Shown: positions 38,869 through 47,587, counted from the first letter of the stretch. The stretch is 64,000 nucleotides of DNA from Olsenella uli (GCF_016900775.1 NZ_JACJKN010000003.1:62001-126000), one strand, 5' to 3'. The notes: generated by a model from the letters alone, not told the origin. Translations and numbers: made by a program.

Positions 38869-39204
38869 TCACATGAACTTGCGGAAGAGGTCCATGACCT
38901 CGTCCGTGACCTCGGTGTCGCCGGCCTGGATGCGCTCGACGACGCAGGTCTCCAAGTGGTCGCGCATGACCTCGCGCGAGATGGCCTTCACGGCCGACTC
39001 CACGGCCGCGAGCTGCGTGAGGACGTCGCCGCAGTAGCGGTCCTCCTCAACCATCTGCCGGATGCCGTTCAGCTGCCCCACCGCGCGGTTGATGCGCCGC
39101 GCAACGCTCGCCTTGAGCTCCGGCGAGCGCGGGGTATGCTTGAGCGCCCCGCAGTGCGGGCAGGCGCGCTGGTCGACGTTCTTCTCGGCGCTTTCCTCGG
39201 CCAT
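38869..39204 (-). CDS. csoR: CsoR-type copper-sensing repressor
   Basis: A 111-residue protein of the CsoR/RcnR family (all-helical, no classic HTH). The Cu(I) ligands Cys-His-Cys are visible in DRYCGDVL and DHLETCVV. An N-terminal extension has CPHCGALK, a possible extra metal site, and EKN. ATG 39204 follows GGGAGGGA. Two GTATACCCC-type palindromes upstream match CsoR operators. It would repress itself and copA until copper binds. Confidence 0.92.
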   Translation of the reverse strand: MAEESAEKNVDQRACPHCGALKHTPRSPELKASVARRINRAVGQLNGIRQMVEEDRYCGDVLTQLAAVESAVKAISREVMRDHLETCVVERIQAGDTEVTDEVMDLFRKFM

Positions 39205-39222
39205 GGCCGTCCCTCCCGTCAG

Positions 39223-39241
39223 ATACCCCCCTGGGGTGTAT
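39223..39241. promoter_or_regulatory. CsoR operator 1
   Basis: ATACCCCCCTGGGGTGTAT is a near-palindrome with the C-run/G-run layout known for CsoR sites. It lies 19 bp upstream of the csoR start and 32 bp from operator 2 (centre to centre). Confidence 0.8.
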
Positions 39242-39254
39242 GTCTCGATGTACT

Positions 39255-39273
39255 GTATACCCCATAGGGGTAC
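39255..39273. promoter_or_regulatory. CsoR operator 2
   Basis: GTATACCCCATAGGGGTAC closely matches the consensus for CsoR operators in other Gram-positive bacteria. It likely overlaps the csoR promoter. Confidence 0.85.
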
Positions 39274-39386
39274 TTGTCAAACAGCGGGCCGACAGACGGC
39301 GGCAATCTGCGTGCGCCGGGCGAGCGTCCCTGCGCACGCGGGGGCGGCGGATGTGCAATGCTGTGGTGAGCCGATTGGAGGACACC

Positions 39387-40472
39387 ATGGCACAGCACCT
39401 CGAGACCACACGCCTGACCCTGCGCCCCTGGAGGGAGTCCGACGCCGCCGCGCTCTTCCGCTACGCGCGCGACCCCAGCGTGGGCCCGCGCGCCGGATGG
39501 ACCGCGCACGGGAGCGTCGAGGAGAGCCGCCAGGTGATCCGAGAGGTGCTCGCCGTGCCGGAGAGCTACGCCATCGTGCTCAAGCGGCGCGCGGGGGACC
39601 TTCCCGTGGGCGCGATTGCCCTCATGTTTGGCGCGACGTCAGAGCTCGCGCGGTCGAGCCGGGAGGCGGAGCTGGGCTACTGGGTCGGCCGGCCCCTCTG
39701 GGGGCAGGGCCTCGTGCCCGAGGCGGCCGCGGCCCTGCTCGAGCACGCCTTCTCCGACCTGCGCCTCGACGCGGTCTGGGCGAGCTACTACGAGGGCAAC
39801 GAGCAGAGCCGGCGCGTGCAGGAGAAGCTCGGCTTCGTCCCCGAGCGCATCATCGAGTCGCTGCCCCGGCCGCGCCTCGGCGACGCGGTGCGCGCCCACG
39901 TCAACGTGCTCACGCGCGAGCGCTGGACGCAGGTGCGCCACACGCACCGCGGCCTCATCGACGAGCAGCAGGCCGAGAAGCGCGACATCATAGGGAGCCG
40001 GGACCTGGTGGCGATCGTCCGCTCGGGCGGGCAGACCGGGGCCGACCGCGGCGCGCTCGACGCCGCGCGCGAGATGGGCGTCGCCCTTGGCGGCTGGTGC
40101 CCGGCGGGCGGCCTCGCGGAGGACCTCCCCGACGCGCCCGGCCTGCTCGTCCCCTACCCGGAGCTCCGGGAGACGCCGAGCGCGGGCTACATCCAGCGCA
40201 CGGCCTGGAACGTGCGCGACTCCCACGCGACGCTCATCGTGTCCCCGGGCGGGCTCGAGCCCAAGAGCGGCACCGAGGCCACGGTCGACTTCGCGCGCGC
40301 ATACGGGCGGCCCGTGCTCGTGGTCGAGGGCGCGGACGACGTGCCGCGCGCACGGGCGTGGCTCGAGGGCGTCGGCCGCGAGCTCACGCTCAACGTGGCG
40401 GGGCCGCGCGCGTCCAAGGCGCCCCAGGTCTATGACGTCACGCGCGAGGTGGTGCGCTCGCTTCTGGCGTAG
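39387..40472 (+). CDS. GNAT acetyltransferase fused to a MoCo-carrier/SLOG-type domain
   Basis: A 361-residue two-domain protein. Residues 1-185 form a RimJ-type GNAT domain (TTRLTLRPWRESDAAALF, then YWVGRPLWGQGLVPEA with the acetyl-CoA loop and NEQSRRVQEKLGF). Residues about 205-361 match the putative molybdenum-carrier/SLOG Rossmann fold (VRSGGQTGADRGALDAA, HATLIVSPGG, SGTEATVDFARAYGRPVLVV). ATG 39387 follows TTGGAGG; the upstream extension lacks homology. The fusion partners are usually separate; the joint function is unknown. Confidence 0.85.
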   Translation: MAQHLETTRLTLRPWRESDAAALFRYARDPSVGPRAGWTAHGSVEESRQVIREVLAVPESYAIVLKRRAGDLPVGAIALMFGATSELARSSREAELGYWVGRPLWGQGLVPEAAAALLEHAFSDLRLDAVWASYYEGNEQSRRVQEKLGFVPERIIESLPRPRLGDAVRAHVNVLTRERWTQVRHTHRGLIDEQQAEKRDIIGSRDLVAIVRSGGQTGADRGALDAAREMGVALGGWCPAGGLAEDLPDAPGLLVPYPELRETPSAGYIQRTAWNVRDSHATLIVSPGGLEPKSGTEATVDFARAYGRPVLVVEGADDVPRARAWLEGVGRELTLNVAGPRASKAPQVYDVTREVVRSLLA

Positions 40473-40492
40473 GGCCGCACGCCGCCTGACCT

Positions 40493-40504
40493 GGCGAGAA
40501 GAAC
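40493..40504 (+). repeat. GGCGAGAAGRRC word, intergenic
   Basis: GGCGAGAAGAAC followed by G, an exact consensus copy 20 bases past the GNAT fusion gene, between convergent genes. Confidence 0.8.
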
Positions 40505-40539
40505 GAGGCGAGGCGCGCGCCGCGCGCCCCGCGGGCCGG

Positions 40540-40740
40540 CTACGAGCGCCGCGCGAGGACCGCGCCGCCCGCGGCGAGGGCCGCGCTCAGCGCTGTGGCG
40601 GGCACGAGCGCCGCCTCGGGCGCGGCCACGGAGAGCCCGAGGCCGAGCGCCGCGGCGCACCCGCACATGAGGGCCACGAGCGCGCCGAGCCTCCGCAGGT
40701 ACGAGGCCTCGCGACCGAGCAGCCTCTCAACCATGACCAT
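40540..40740 (-). CDS. Small hypothetical membrane protein
   Basis: A 66-residue protein starting MVMVERLLGREASYLRRLG, with two hydrophobic segments (GALVALMCGCAAALGLGL and ALVPATALSAALAAGGAVL). The ATG at 40740 is preceded by GGGGAGG. It resembles no family I can name. It sits alone on the minus strand between two plus-strand genes, so expression is uncertain, but the ribosome site and two-helix layout support it. Confidence 0.55.
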   Translation of the reverse strand: MVMVERLLGREASYLRRLGALVALMCGCAAALGLGLSVAAPEAALVPATALSAALAAGGAVLARRS

Positions 40741-40889
40741 CGACCTCCCCGGACGTTCTCCGTACGTTGCCCATACGATAGGGGCGGCGCGTAACCCGCG
40801 CGTAAGCCCCGTGACAGGAAACGGCAAGCCAGACGGAGGCGCGGCGCACGCGCTAAGCTCTTCTCGGCACCCCGTTGAAAGGACCTCCC

Positions 40890-42125
40890 ATGAACGACTT
40901 CACGTTCCTCTGCCCCACCAAGTTCGTCTTTGGCCGGGGCGTCACCGACCGCGTGGGCGCGGAGCTCTCCGCCCTCGGCAGGAGGCGCGCGCTCGTGGTC
41001 TATGGCCAGGGCTCGGTCGTGCGCACCGGCACGCTCGGCCGGGTGCTCGCCGCGCTCGACGCCGAGGGGATCGCCCACGAGGAGCTCCCCGGCGTCCGGC
41101 CCAACCCCGAGGTCGGCCTCGTGCGCGCGGGCGTGGGGCGGGCGTGCGACTTCCGGGCAGACGTCATCCTCGCCGTGGGCGGCGGCTCGGTCATAGACAC
41201 CGCCAAGGCGATCGCGCTCGGCGTCCCCTACCCGGGCGACGTCTGGGACCTCTTCTCCGGCGCGGCCGCGCCCGTCGCCGAGGGCAAGCCGCCCGTCGCG
41301 TGCGTCCTCACCATCCCCGCGGCCGGCTCCGAGGCCTCGGCGAGCTGCGTCATCACCAACGACGAGCTGTGCCTCAAGCGCGGTCTCTCGAGCGAGCTCC
41401 ACCGCCCGGCCGTCTCCGTCATGGACCCGGAGCTCACCTTCACCCTCCCCGCCTACCAGACGGCGGCCGGCGTCACAGACATGATCGCGCACGTGGTCGA
41501 GCGCTACTTCTCGGCGGCGGGGCCCGTCCCCGTGACGGACGGCATCGCCTGCGCGATCGTGCGCTCGCTCGTGGAGGAGGCCCCGCGGGCCCTCGCCGAC
41601 CCAGCTGACTACGACGCCCGCGCGAACATCATGTGGGCGGGCATGCTCGCCCACAACGACATAGCGGGCCTGGGGAGAAGCGCCGCCCCCGGCGGCCGCG
41701 CGGGCGGCTGGGAGAGCCACGCCCTCGAGCACGAGCTCTCGGCGCACGACGCCCGCATCACCCACGGGGCGGGGCTCGCCGTCATCGTCCCCGCGTGGAT
41801 GCGCCACGTGTGGCCCGCGGGGCCGGAGCGCTTCCTCTCGTTCGGGCGCGACGTCTTTGGGATCGAGCCCGTCGACCCCGCCGAGGACGGGGTGGACGTC
41901 ACGCCCGAGGAGGCGCGCGCCGACGCCGTCACGGCGACGATCGACGCGCTGCAGGACTTCTTCGTCTCCCTGGGCATGCCGCGCACGCTTGCGGAGCTCG
42001 GCATCACGGAGGGACAGGTCCCCGCGCTCCTCGAGACGCTCGAGAAGAACAAGGGGGCGGCGTTCGGCGAGTTCCGGCGCCTGACGATGGAGGACGCGCG
42101 GCAGATCTACGAGTCGGCGCTGTAG
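40890..42125 (+). CDS. Iron-containing alcohol dehydrogenase (YqhD/BDH-like)
   Basis: A 411-residue group III alcohol dehydrogenase that reduces aldehydes (butyraldehyde, methylglyoxal and similar) with NAD(P)H. GGGSVIDTAKA binds the cofactor. Iron ligands are in DMIAHVVERYF, HALEHELSAH and HGAGLAVIVPAWMRH. The start ATG 40890 follows GAAAGGA. A terminator follows at once, so it is a single-gene unit. Confidence 0.93.
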   Translation: MNDFTFLCPTKFVFGRGVTDRVGAELSALGRRRALVVYGQGSVVRTGTLGRVLAALDAEGIAHEELPGVRPNPEVGLVRAGVGRACDFRADVILAVGGGSVIDTAKAIALGVPYPGDVWDLFSGAAAPVAEGKPPVACVLTIPAAGSEASASCVITNDELCLKRGLSSELHRPAVSVMDPELTFTLPAYQTAAGVTDMIAHVVERYFSAAGPVPVTDGIACAIVRSLVEEAPRALADPADYDARANIMWAGMLAHNDIAGLGRSAAPGGRAGGWESHALEHELSAHDARITHGAGLAVIVPAWMRHVWPAGPERFLSFGRDVFGIEPVDPAEDGVDVTPEEARADAVTATIDALQDFFVSLGMPRTLAELGITEGQVPALLETLEKNKGAAFGEFRRLTMEDARQIYESAL

Positions 42126-42145
42126 GCAGCCTCCCGCGACCCCCC

Positions 42146-42182
42146 GGCCCGCGGCCACTCCCGGGGACCGCAGGCCTTTTTT
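42146..42182 (+). terminator. Terminator of the alcohol dehydrogenase gene
   Basis: GGCCCGCGG (42146-42154) pairs with CCGCAGGCC (42168-42176) at 8 of 9 positions and is followed by TTTTTT (42177-42182). A classic intrinsic terminator 21 bases after the stop. Confidence 0.85.
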
Positions 42183-42263
42183 CTGCTCTTGAGCTGCGAC
42201 GATGCAAATCCTCTCAAAAACGACGGAGCCGTTTGCAGAGACCGTGGAGACGCACCGCCCACG

Positions 42264-42275
42264 GGCGAGAAGAAC
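42264..42275 (+). repeat. GGCGAGAAGRRC word upstream of the adhesin gene
   Basis: GGCGAGAAGAAC followed by GCG, in the 300-base gap between the alcohol dehydrogenase and adhesin genes. Nothing else but the terminator is visible in that gap. Confidence 0.75.
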
Positions 42276-42424
42276 GCGCCTGCCGATAGGTTCTGCAACC
42301 AACCAACACCGGCGGGCGCCCCCACCTGCCCCGTCAGCCACCCGTCAGAGAGCGGGAAGACAGCGCCGCGACGCTCCTTGGTACGCTCGCCCGGCCCAAC
42401 GGGAATCGATCGAGAGGAGCCTGC

Positions 42425-44908
42425 ATGGAGCAGTTCAGGGCAATCGGCAGACAGCGGCGCGAGGGGGTGACGGGGGCCGTGAGGGTCGTCACCCTCGTGG
42501 CGGCACTCCTCCTTCTGCTCTGCGTCGCGTGCGGGGCGGCGCCGCAGGAGGCGCTGGCGATCGGCGACGCCGTGACCGTTCGCAGCACGCAGTCGCCGGA
42601 CAACGTGGAGGGCTTTGACGCCGGCACCCACTACTTCGACGTCATGGACGGCACGGGCACCACCGTCGCCGTGGGCTACTGCATGAACCTCGGGCGGGTG
42701 AACCCCGAGGTGCTGGACTACGACGCCGGGTGGGAGTACGCCACGGGCGCGCTCGCCTACATCGCCTACCACGGCTACCCAGGCACCGGCGTCATCGCCG
42801 GGCACCAGCTGAGCGAGCTCGGCGCGCGCACCGCCACGGCGCTTGCCGTGTACATGCAGCAGGGCTACATCGAGCCCGGCGTGGAGTGCTACGTCCCGGT
42901 GGGCGCCTGGGAGGGCGGCGGGGGCTACAGCTTCGCCGACCGCGGCCCCACCAGCGTCGAGGTGCGCCAGGCCGCGCTCGACCTCTACCTCGAGGCGCAG
43001 GCGCACGCCGGCAAGGACGGCCCGTGGAACCGCGCGGTCCGCGTCTACCACGCGCCGCGTGGCGACGTGCAGAACATGCTCGTGATTGAGAGGAGCGCCT
43101 CCGCCACGCTCGTCAAGCGCGACGCCGCGAGCGGCGAGGCGCTGGCGGGGGCCGAGTTCGACGTCGTCGCACGGGAAGACGTCATCGCGCCGGACGGGGT
43201 CGTCCAGGCGAGCGCCGGCCAGGTCATGGCCCATGTGTCCACGGGCGCCGACGGCACGGCGCGCGTGAGCGGGCTGCCCCTGGGGTCGGGCTCCGCCACC
43301 TATGCCTTCATCGAGACGAAGGCCCCCGCCGGCCACGTCCTCGACGCGACGCCCCGGGAGTTCACGGTCTCCACGAACGGCCAGCAGGCCTCCGTCGTCA
43401 CGGCGACGGTCGAGGCCGAGAACGAGAAGAACTCGCTCGTGGTGTCGAAGGGGGAGCTCGGGCGCGAGGACGTGACCCTTCCCGGGACCGAGTTCGTCTG
43501 GTGGAGCGCGGCCGAGGGCGACGACCCCAGCTCAGCGCCCAGCGCCCGGAGCCTCGTCGTGGGCGAAGACGGCACGCTGAGGATCGAGGGCATCGCCCCG
43601 GGCGAGTGGCACCTCCGGGAGAGCCGTCCCCTCCCCGGCTACCTGCTCGACACGACGCTCTGGACCGTGCGCGTGGACGAGGCGGGGCTCGTGTCCGGCG
43701 ACTGGCTCGAGGGCGGCGCCCACGCCACCGCAACGCTCGCCAACGACTACACCAAGGTCGACGTCTCCAAGCGCTCCGTGACCGGGGAGGAGGAGGTTCC
43801 CGGGGCCACGCTCACCATACGCGACGAGGCGGGGGAGGTCGTCGAGACCTGGGTCTCCGGCACCGAGCCCCACCGCGTCGAGCGGCTCAAGCCGGGCACC
43901 TACACGCTGACGGAGGAGCTGACGCCCAGGGCCTACGACCAGGCGGAGACCGTCACCTTCACCGTCGAGGAGACCGGCGAGGTCCAGACCGTCGTCATGC
44001 GGGACGAGCCCATCGAGGTGAGCGGGCAAATCGACAAGCGGCAGGAGATAGCCGACCCCACGGCTCCCCGCACGGAGGCCAACGGCGACGGCGCCAACCG
44101 AGCCGGGGTCACGGTCTCCGAGGGCGGGTCGTACGAGTACGGAATCGACTTCAGGAGCACGAGCTCGACCTGGGCCGACGAGCTCACCGTGACCGACTCC
44201 CTCGCCGCGGCGGCCACGGGCCTCGCCGAGCTCACGTCGATTGTCACGCCACGCGCGGCCGGGGACTATGACGGCCTCATGAACGTCTGGTACCAGACCA
44301 ACCTCACCGACCCCGGCCTCGTGGACGAGAGCGGCGCCAACGCCACGCGATCCGACGGCCATGACAACCCCTGGCTCGAGGGGGACGGGCGGCAGCTCGA
44401 CTACGCGGGGTGGCGGCTCTGGCGCGCCGACGTCCCTGCCGACGAGGCCGTCGAGCTCCCCGTCTCCGAGCTCGCGCTCGCCGAGGGCGAGGTCGTGACC
44501 GGCGTGCGGCTCGAGTACGGGCGCGTCGAGGAGGGCTTCACCACCCGGACGGGCGATTGGGATCGGGGCGATATCAAGGACGCCCACGATGACGTCGATG
44601 ACCTCGCCCCCTCCCATGACGACGGCCTCTCCCCCGCCGTCCTGCGCATGCGCGCCACGGAGGCATACGTCGAGGGGACCGCGCTCGACAACGCCGCGCA
44701 CGTCGACCTCTACCGCAACGGAGGGGGCGAGGGCCTCGAGGCGCACGACGAGGACGCCGTGACGCAGGCGGCCGCCGCGACGCCCGATGTCCCCCAGGGC
44801 CTGCCCGGCACCGGCGAGGACGCGTTCCCCGCGCTGCTCGTCGTTCTTCTCGGCGCGTTCTGCGCGGCCGTGCCCCTGCTGCGCGGACGGCTCCTTCACC
44901 AGAGGTAG
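42425..44908 (+). CDS. LPXTG-anchored adhesin/pilin-like surface protein
   Basis: An 827-residue cell-wall protein. Signal peptide about 1-45. Residues about 50-215 resemble an N-terminal thioester-type adhesin domain (YCMN and AVYMQQGY). Three SpaA/Cna-B-like beta domains follow (ATLVKRDAASGEALAGAEFDV, LVVSKGELGREDVTLPGTEF, VDVSKRSVTGEEEVPGATL). Then comes a long acidic domain. The C-terminus has LPGTG (793-797), a hydrophobic helix and a basic tail for sortase anchoring. No sortase gene is in the window. It probably mediates host or glycan attachment. Confidence 0.9.
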   Translation: MEQFRAIGRQRREGVTGAVRVVTLVAALLLLLCVACGAAPQEALAIGDAVTVRSTQSPDNVEGFDAGTHYFDVMDGTGTTVAVGYCMNLGRVNPEVLDYDAGWEYATGALAYIAYHGYPGTGVIAGHQLSELGARTATALAVYMQQGYIEPGVECYVPVGAWEGGGGYSFADRGPTSVEVRQAALDLYLEAQAHAGKDGPWNRAVRVYHAPRGDVQNMLVIERSASATLVKRDAASGEALAGAEFDVVAREDVIAPDGVVQASAGQVMAHVSTGADGTARVSGLPLGSGSATYAFIETKAPAGHVLDATPREFTVSTNGQQASVVTATVEAENEKNSLVVSKGELGREDVTLPGTEFVWWSAAEGDDPSSAPSARSLVVGEDGTLRIEGIAPGEWHLRESRPLPGYLLDTTLWTVRVDEAGLVSGDWLEGGAHATATLANDYTKVDVSKRSVTGEEEVPGATLTIRDEAGEVVETWVSGTEPHRVERLKPGTYTLTEELTPRAYDQAETVTFTVEETGEVQTVVMRDEPIEVSGQIDKRQEIADPTAPRTEANGDGANRAGVTVSEGGSYEYGIDFRSTSSTWADELTVTDSLAAAATGLAELTSIVTPRAAGDYDGLMNVWYQTNLTDPGLVDESGANATRSDGHDNPWLEGDGRQLDYAGWRLWRADVPADEAVELPVSELALAEGEVVTGVRLEYGRVEEGFTTRTGDWDRGDIKDAHDDVDDLAPSHDDGLSPAVLRMRATEAYVEGTALDNAAHVDLYRNGGGEGLEAHDEDAVTQAAAATPDVPQGLPGTGEDAFPALLVVLLGAFCAAVPLLRGRLLHQR

Positions 44909-44913
44909 CCCCG

Positions 44914-44941
44914 GCGTCCCGGTCGCCCGCGGCCGGGACGC
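44914..44941 (+). terminator. Hairpin after the adhesin gene
   Basis: GCGTCCCGG (44914-44922) pairs perfectly with 44933-44941, six bases after the adhesin stop, without a T-run. The rest of the 250-base gap to the DedA gene is GC-rich and holds no gene. Confidence 0.6.
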
Positions 44942-45160
44942 AACAGGTCGCGGACCTCGGGCGCGGGCCTCGAGCGCGGGCTCGCCCGCGCGTGACGGGC
45001 CAGGCTCGCGGGCAGCCCGCCGGGACGGGGGCTCGCGACCGCCGACACCGGAGGGGCGGACGGCCGCGGCCCCAGTTCTGTGCAATCGTTGAGTATTCCT
45101 CCGGGCTGCCCGGGGACTGGGATAATGTCCTCGTTTGTGCCGTCGAGCAGAAGGAGCCTC

Positions 45161-45796
45161 ATGGAGGACGTCTTCACCAACCTCATCAGCCAGTTCGGCT
45201 ACATCGGCGTCTGGTTTCTCATCTTCTTCGAGAACGTGTTCCCGCCCATCCCGTCCGAGCTGATCTTGCCCCTCTCGGGCTTCTTCACCACGACGACCGA
45301 CCTCACGCTCCCCGGCGTCATCATCGCCGCCACCGTCGGCTCGATCACCGGCGCCTACATCCTCTACGGCGTCGGCCGCCTCCTCTCCCGCGAGCGCCTC
45401 ATGACGTTCTTCGGCACGCGCCCGATGCGCCTTCTGGGCTTCAAGCCCGAGGACATCTCGAGCGCCGTCGACTGGTTCGACCGCAAGGGCCAGGTGACCG
45501 TGCTCATCTGCCGCTGCATCCCCGTCGTGCGCAGCCTCATCTCCATCCCCGCCGGAACCGCCAAGATGGGCGTCGTGCGCTTCTCGCTCTATACGCTCGT
45601 CGGCTCGGCCGTCTGGAACAGCGTGCTCTGCTCGCTCGGCGCCGCGGCCGGCAGCGCCTGGGAGACGGTGGCCGCCCAGGCGGAGTGGGTCTCCGACGTC
45701 GTCAAGTACGTGATCATCGCCATCGTCGTCGTGGCCGTGATCTTTTGGGTCGTCAAGCGCATCATCCCCGCCCTGCGCGAGCAGAAGGGCGCGTGA
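45161..45796 (+). CDS. DedA-family membrane protein
   Basis: A 211-residue integral membrane protein. It has the family core FENVFPPIPSELILPLSGF, the GSITGAYILYGVGR segment and the conserved CRCIPVVRSLISIPAGTAKM re-entrant region. DedA proteins transport undecaprenyl phosphate or other lipids and support envelope stability. ATG 45161 follows AGAAGGAG; the frame extends upstream without homology. A strong terminator follows. Confidence 0.92.
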   Translation: MEDVFTNLISQFGYIGVWFLIFFENVFPPIPSELILPLSGFFTTTTDLTLPGVIIAATVGSITGAYILYGVGRLLSRERLMTFFGTRPMRLLGFKPEDISSAVDWFDRKGQVTVLICRCIPVVRSLISIPAGTAKMGVVRFSLYTLVGSAVWNSVLCSLGAAAGSAWETVAAQAEWVSDVVKYVIIAIVVVAVIFWVVKRIIPALREQKGA

Positions 45797-45840
45797 CGCA
45801 GGGACGGAGGAGTTGCCTCCGCTCCGCCCCGCGCCACTCA

Positions 45841-45890
45841 GGCGGCTCCCGGACCCCCGCAGGGGAGGCGGTCCGGGAGCCGCCTTTTTT
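45841..45890 (+). terminator. Strong terminator after the DedA gene
   Basis: GGCGGCTCCCGGACC (45841-45855) pairs perfectly with 45870-45884, followed by TTTTTT. A 15-bp stem with a 14-base loop. Confidence 0.95.
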
Positions 45891-45956
45891 CTTTGGCCCG
45901 GCACATCGCCCCGCTCGGGGAGTCGGGGGCCTGCGACGCCTCCCCCCAGCCATAAA

Positions 45957-45970
45957 ATGAACGTGTTCAT
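45957..45970. promoter_or_regulatory. TetR operator ATGAAC-GT-GTTCAT
   Basis: Six-base inverted arms 25 bp upstream of the TetR-family gene. This probably is its own binding site and overlaps its promoter. Confidence 0.65.
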
Positions 45971-45994
45971 AAGCGCCCGGCGAGAAGGGCGGCC

Positions 45995-46603
45995 ATGCCC
46001 AAGATCATCGAGAACCTGCGGGAGCGCGTCCTCAAGACCGCGCGCGAGGCCCTCGTCACCGAGGGCTACCAGGCCCTCTCCATGCGCGCGCTCGCCCAGC
46101 GCGTGGGCGTTGCCCCCGGCACCCTCTACAACCACTTCCGCGACAAGGAGGAGATCGTCGCCACGCTCGCCCTGGCCGACTGGCAGGGCGCGCTCGCGCG
46201 CATGGACGCCGCCGCGGCCCGCGCGACCGACCTCGAGCGCGGCCTCGCCGCCCTCTGCGACGAGCTCAGCTCCTTCTCGAGCGCGTACCGCCCCACCTGG
46301 GAGCAGTACGAGGGAGGGCGCGCCGCGGGCTACCTCACGCGCTATCACCGCACGCTCCGCGAGCAGGTCGCCCGGCCCGCTCGCACCGTGCTCGAGCGCT
46401 CGGGGCGCGCCGACCTCGCGCCCCTCGCGGACGTGCTCGCCGAGGTCCTTCTCGTCTGCTCGGTCAACGAGGACCTCGGCACCGCATCCGTTGGCAAGCT
46501 GGCGGCCGCCCTCGCGGCGGGCGCCCAGGACGTGACAGGGGGACGGAGCGGCGACGACTCCCCCGTCCCCCTGTCGCACGACGAAGGAGGAGAGGAATCG
46601 TGA
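45995..46603 (+). CDS. TetR-family regulator
   Basis: A 202-residue TetR protein. The HTH lies at about 28-50 (SMRALAQRVGVAPGTLYNHFRDKEEI). The last 20 residues (GGRSGDDSPVPLSHDEGG) are encoded by a hairpin repeat that also occurs downstream of the next gene, so the tail may be a late addition. Its stop overlaps the GTG of the flavoprotein gene (GTGA), so the two are translationally coupled and probably coregulated. Confidence 0.9.
   Translation: MPKIIENLRERVLKTAREALVTEGYQALSMRALAQRVGVAPGTLYNHFRDKEEIVATLALADWQGALARMDAAAARATDLERGLAALCDELSSFSSAYRPTWEQYEGGRAAGYLTRYHRTLREQVARPARTVLERSGRADLAPLADVLAEVLLVCSVNEDLGTASVGKLAAALAAGAQDVTGGRSGDDSPVPLSHDEGGEES
46534..46575. repeat. Hairpin repeat copy 1, inside the TetR gene end
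   Basis: GACAGGGGGACGG (46534-46546) pairs perfectly with 46563-46575. The segment GGGGGACGGAGCGGCGACG is repeated at 47546-47564. Here it is read as the last codons of the TetR gene. Confidence 0.75.
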
Positions 46604-47535
46604 GCAGCTTCAAGGACCTGAGAATCGTCGACAACTTCTACCAGACGTCGGCCTTCTTCCCCATGCCGACGGTGTGCATCTCCACGATGAACCCCGACGG
46701 CTCCCTCAACATCGGCTCCTACTCGCTGTGCTTCCCGTACTACATCGCCGGCAAGGACCACTACGCGATGCTGCTGGAGTGCCGCAACACGTCCAACACC
46801 TGCGCCAACCTGCTCCGCACGCACAAGTGCGCCCTCAACTTCATCCCCGACGACCGCGAGAGCTTCAAGGAGGCCGTGCGCCTGGGATTTCCCGGCCCCT
46901 CCTCAGAGAAGATGGCCGAGCTCGCCTTTGAGATGGAGCCCGGCCAGGCCGACCCCGCAGACCCGCTGCGCCCGCCCGTGATCAAGACCGCGTTCCAGGT
47001 CTTCGAGTGCACCTGGGCCGCGGAGCTCGAGGGCGCGGACAAGTTCCGCGCAGAGGACATCGACGACGGTCACCCCGGCCCCTACAACGACTTCAACGGC
47101 ATCACGTCCAGGTACGGCGCCCACTTCATCCTGCACATCGACAAGATCCTCATGAAGGAGCGCTACTACGACGCCATCGTGAACGGCGTCACCAAGACGA
47201 GCTTCCCGCCCGTGCCCGTGGACTACGGCTACCGCGACTCCACCAACTTCTGGTACACGCGCTTCCCCAAGCTCGCCAAGCCCATCGCAGAGCCCGTCCC
47301 CGCCCCCAGGGAGGTGGACATCGAGTCCATCCGCTACGCGGCCAACCGCGCGGACGACACGGTCAAGTTCACCGACGAGGCGCTCAAGAACTTCGTCAAG
47401 GTGCCGCGCCCGTTCCTCAAGACCGTCCTCAACGGCTGCGTGGCCTGGGCCAAGGAGAACGGCGTCACGCTCATCACCGACGAGCACGTCAAGATCATCA
47501 ACGACAAGCGCCGCGCCGAGAAGGGCGGGCGCTGA
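46600..47535 (+). CDS. Flavin reductase-like protein with PCP-reductase-type C-terminus
   Basis: A 311-residue protein. Residues 1-200 form a flavin reductase-like split barrel (PMPTVCISTMNPDGSLNIGSYSL, HKCALNFIPDD). The last 55 residues (PRPFLKTVLNGCVAWAKENG, then a short helix) resemble the small PCP_red domain of protochlorophyllide-reductase-like proteins. The GTG start at 46600 follows AAGGAGGAGAGG. It is coupled to the TetR gene, which likely controls it. Probable FMN-dependent oxidoreductase; substrate unknown. Confidence 0.82.
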   Translation: MSSFKDLRIVDNFYQTSAFFPMPTVCISTMNPDGSLNIGSYSLCFPYYIAGKDHYAMLLECRNTSNTCANLLRTHKCALNFIPDDRESFKEAVRLGFPGPSSEKMAELAFEMEPGQADPADPLRPPVIKTAFQVFECTWAAELEGADKFRAEDIDDGHPGPYNDFNGITSRYGAHFILHIDKILMKERYYDAIVNGVTKTSFPPVPVDYGYRDSTNFWYTRFPKLAKPIAEPVPAPREVDIESIRYAANRADDTVKFTDEALKNFVKVPRPFLKTVLNGCVAWAKENGVTLITDEHVKIINDKRRAEKGGR

Positions 47536-47537
47536 CG

Positions 47538-47587
47538 GCGTGGCGGGGGGACGGAGCGGCGACGGCTCCTCCGTCCCCCTGCCACGC
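47538..47587 (+). terminator. Hairpin repeat copy 2, terminator of the flavoprotein gene
   Basis: GCGTGGC (47538-47544) pairs with 47581-47587, and GGGGGACGGA pairs with TCCGTCCCCC inside it. The same core occurs in the end of the TetR gene at 46534-46575. It lies directly after the flavoprotein stop. Confidence 0.7.
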
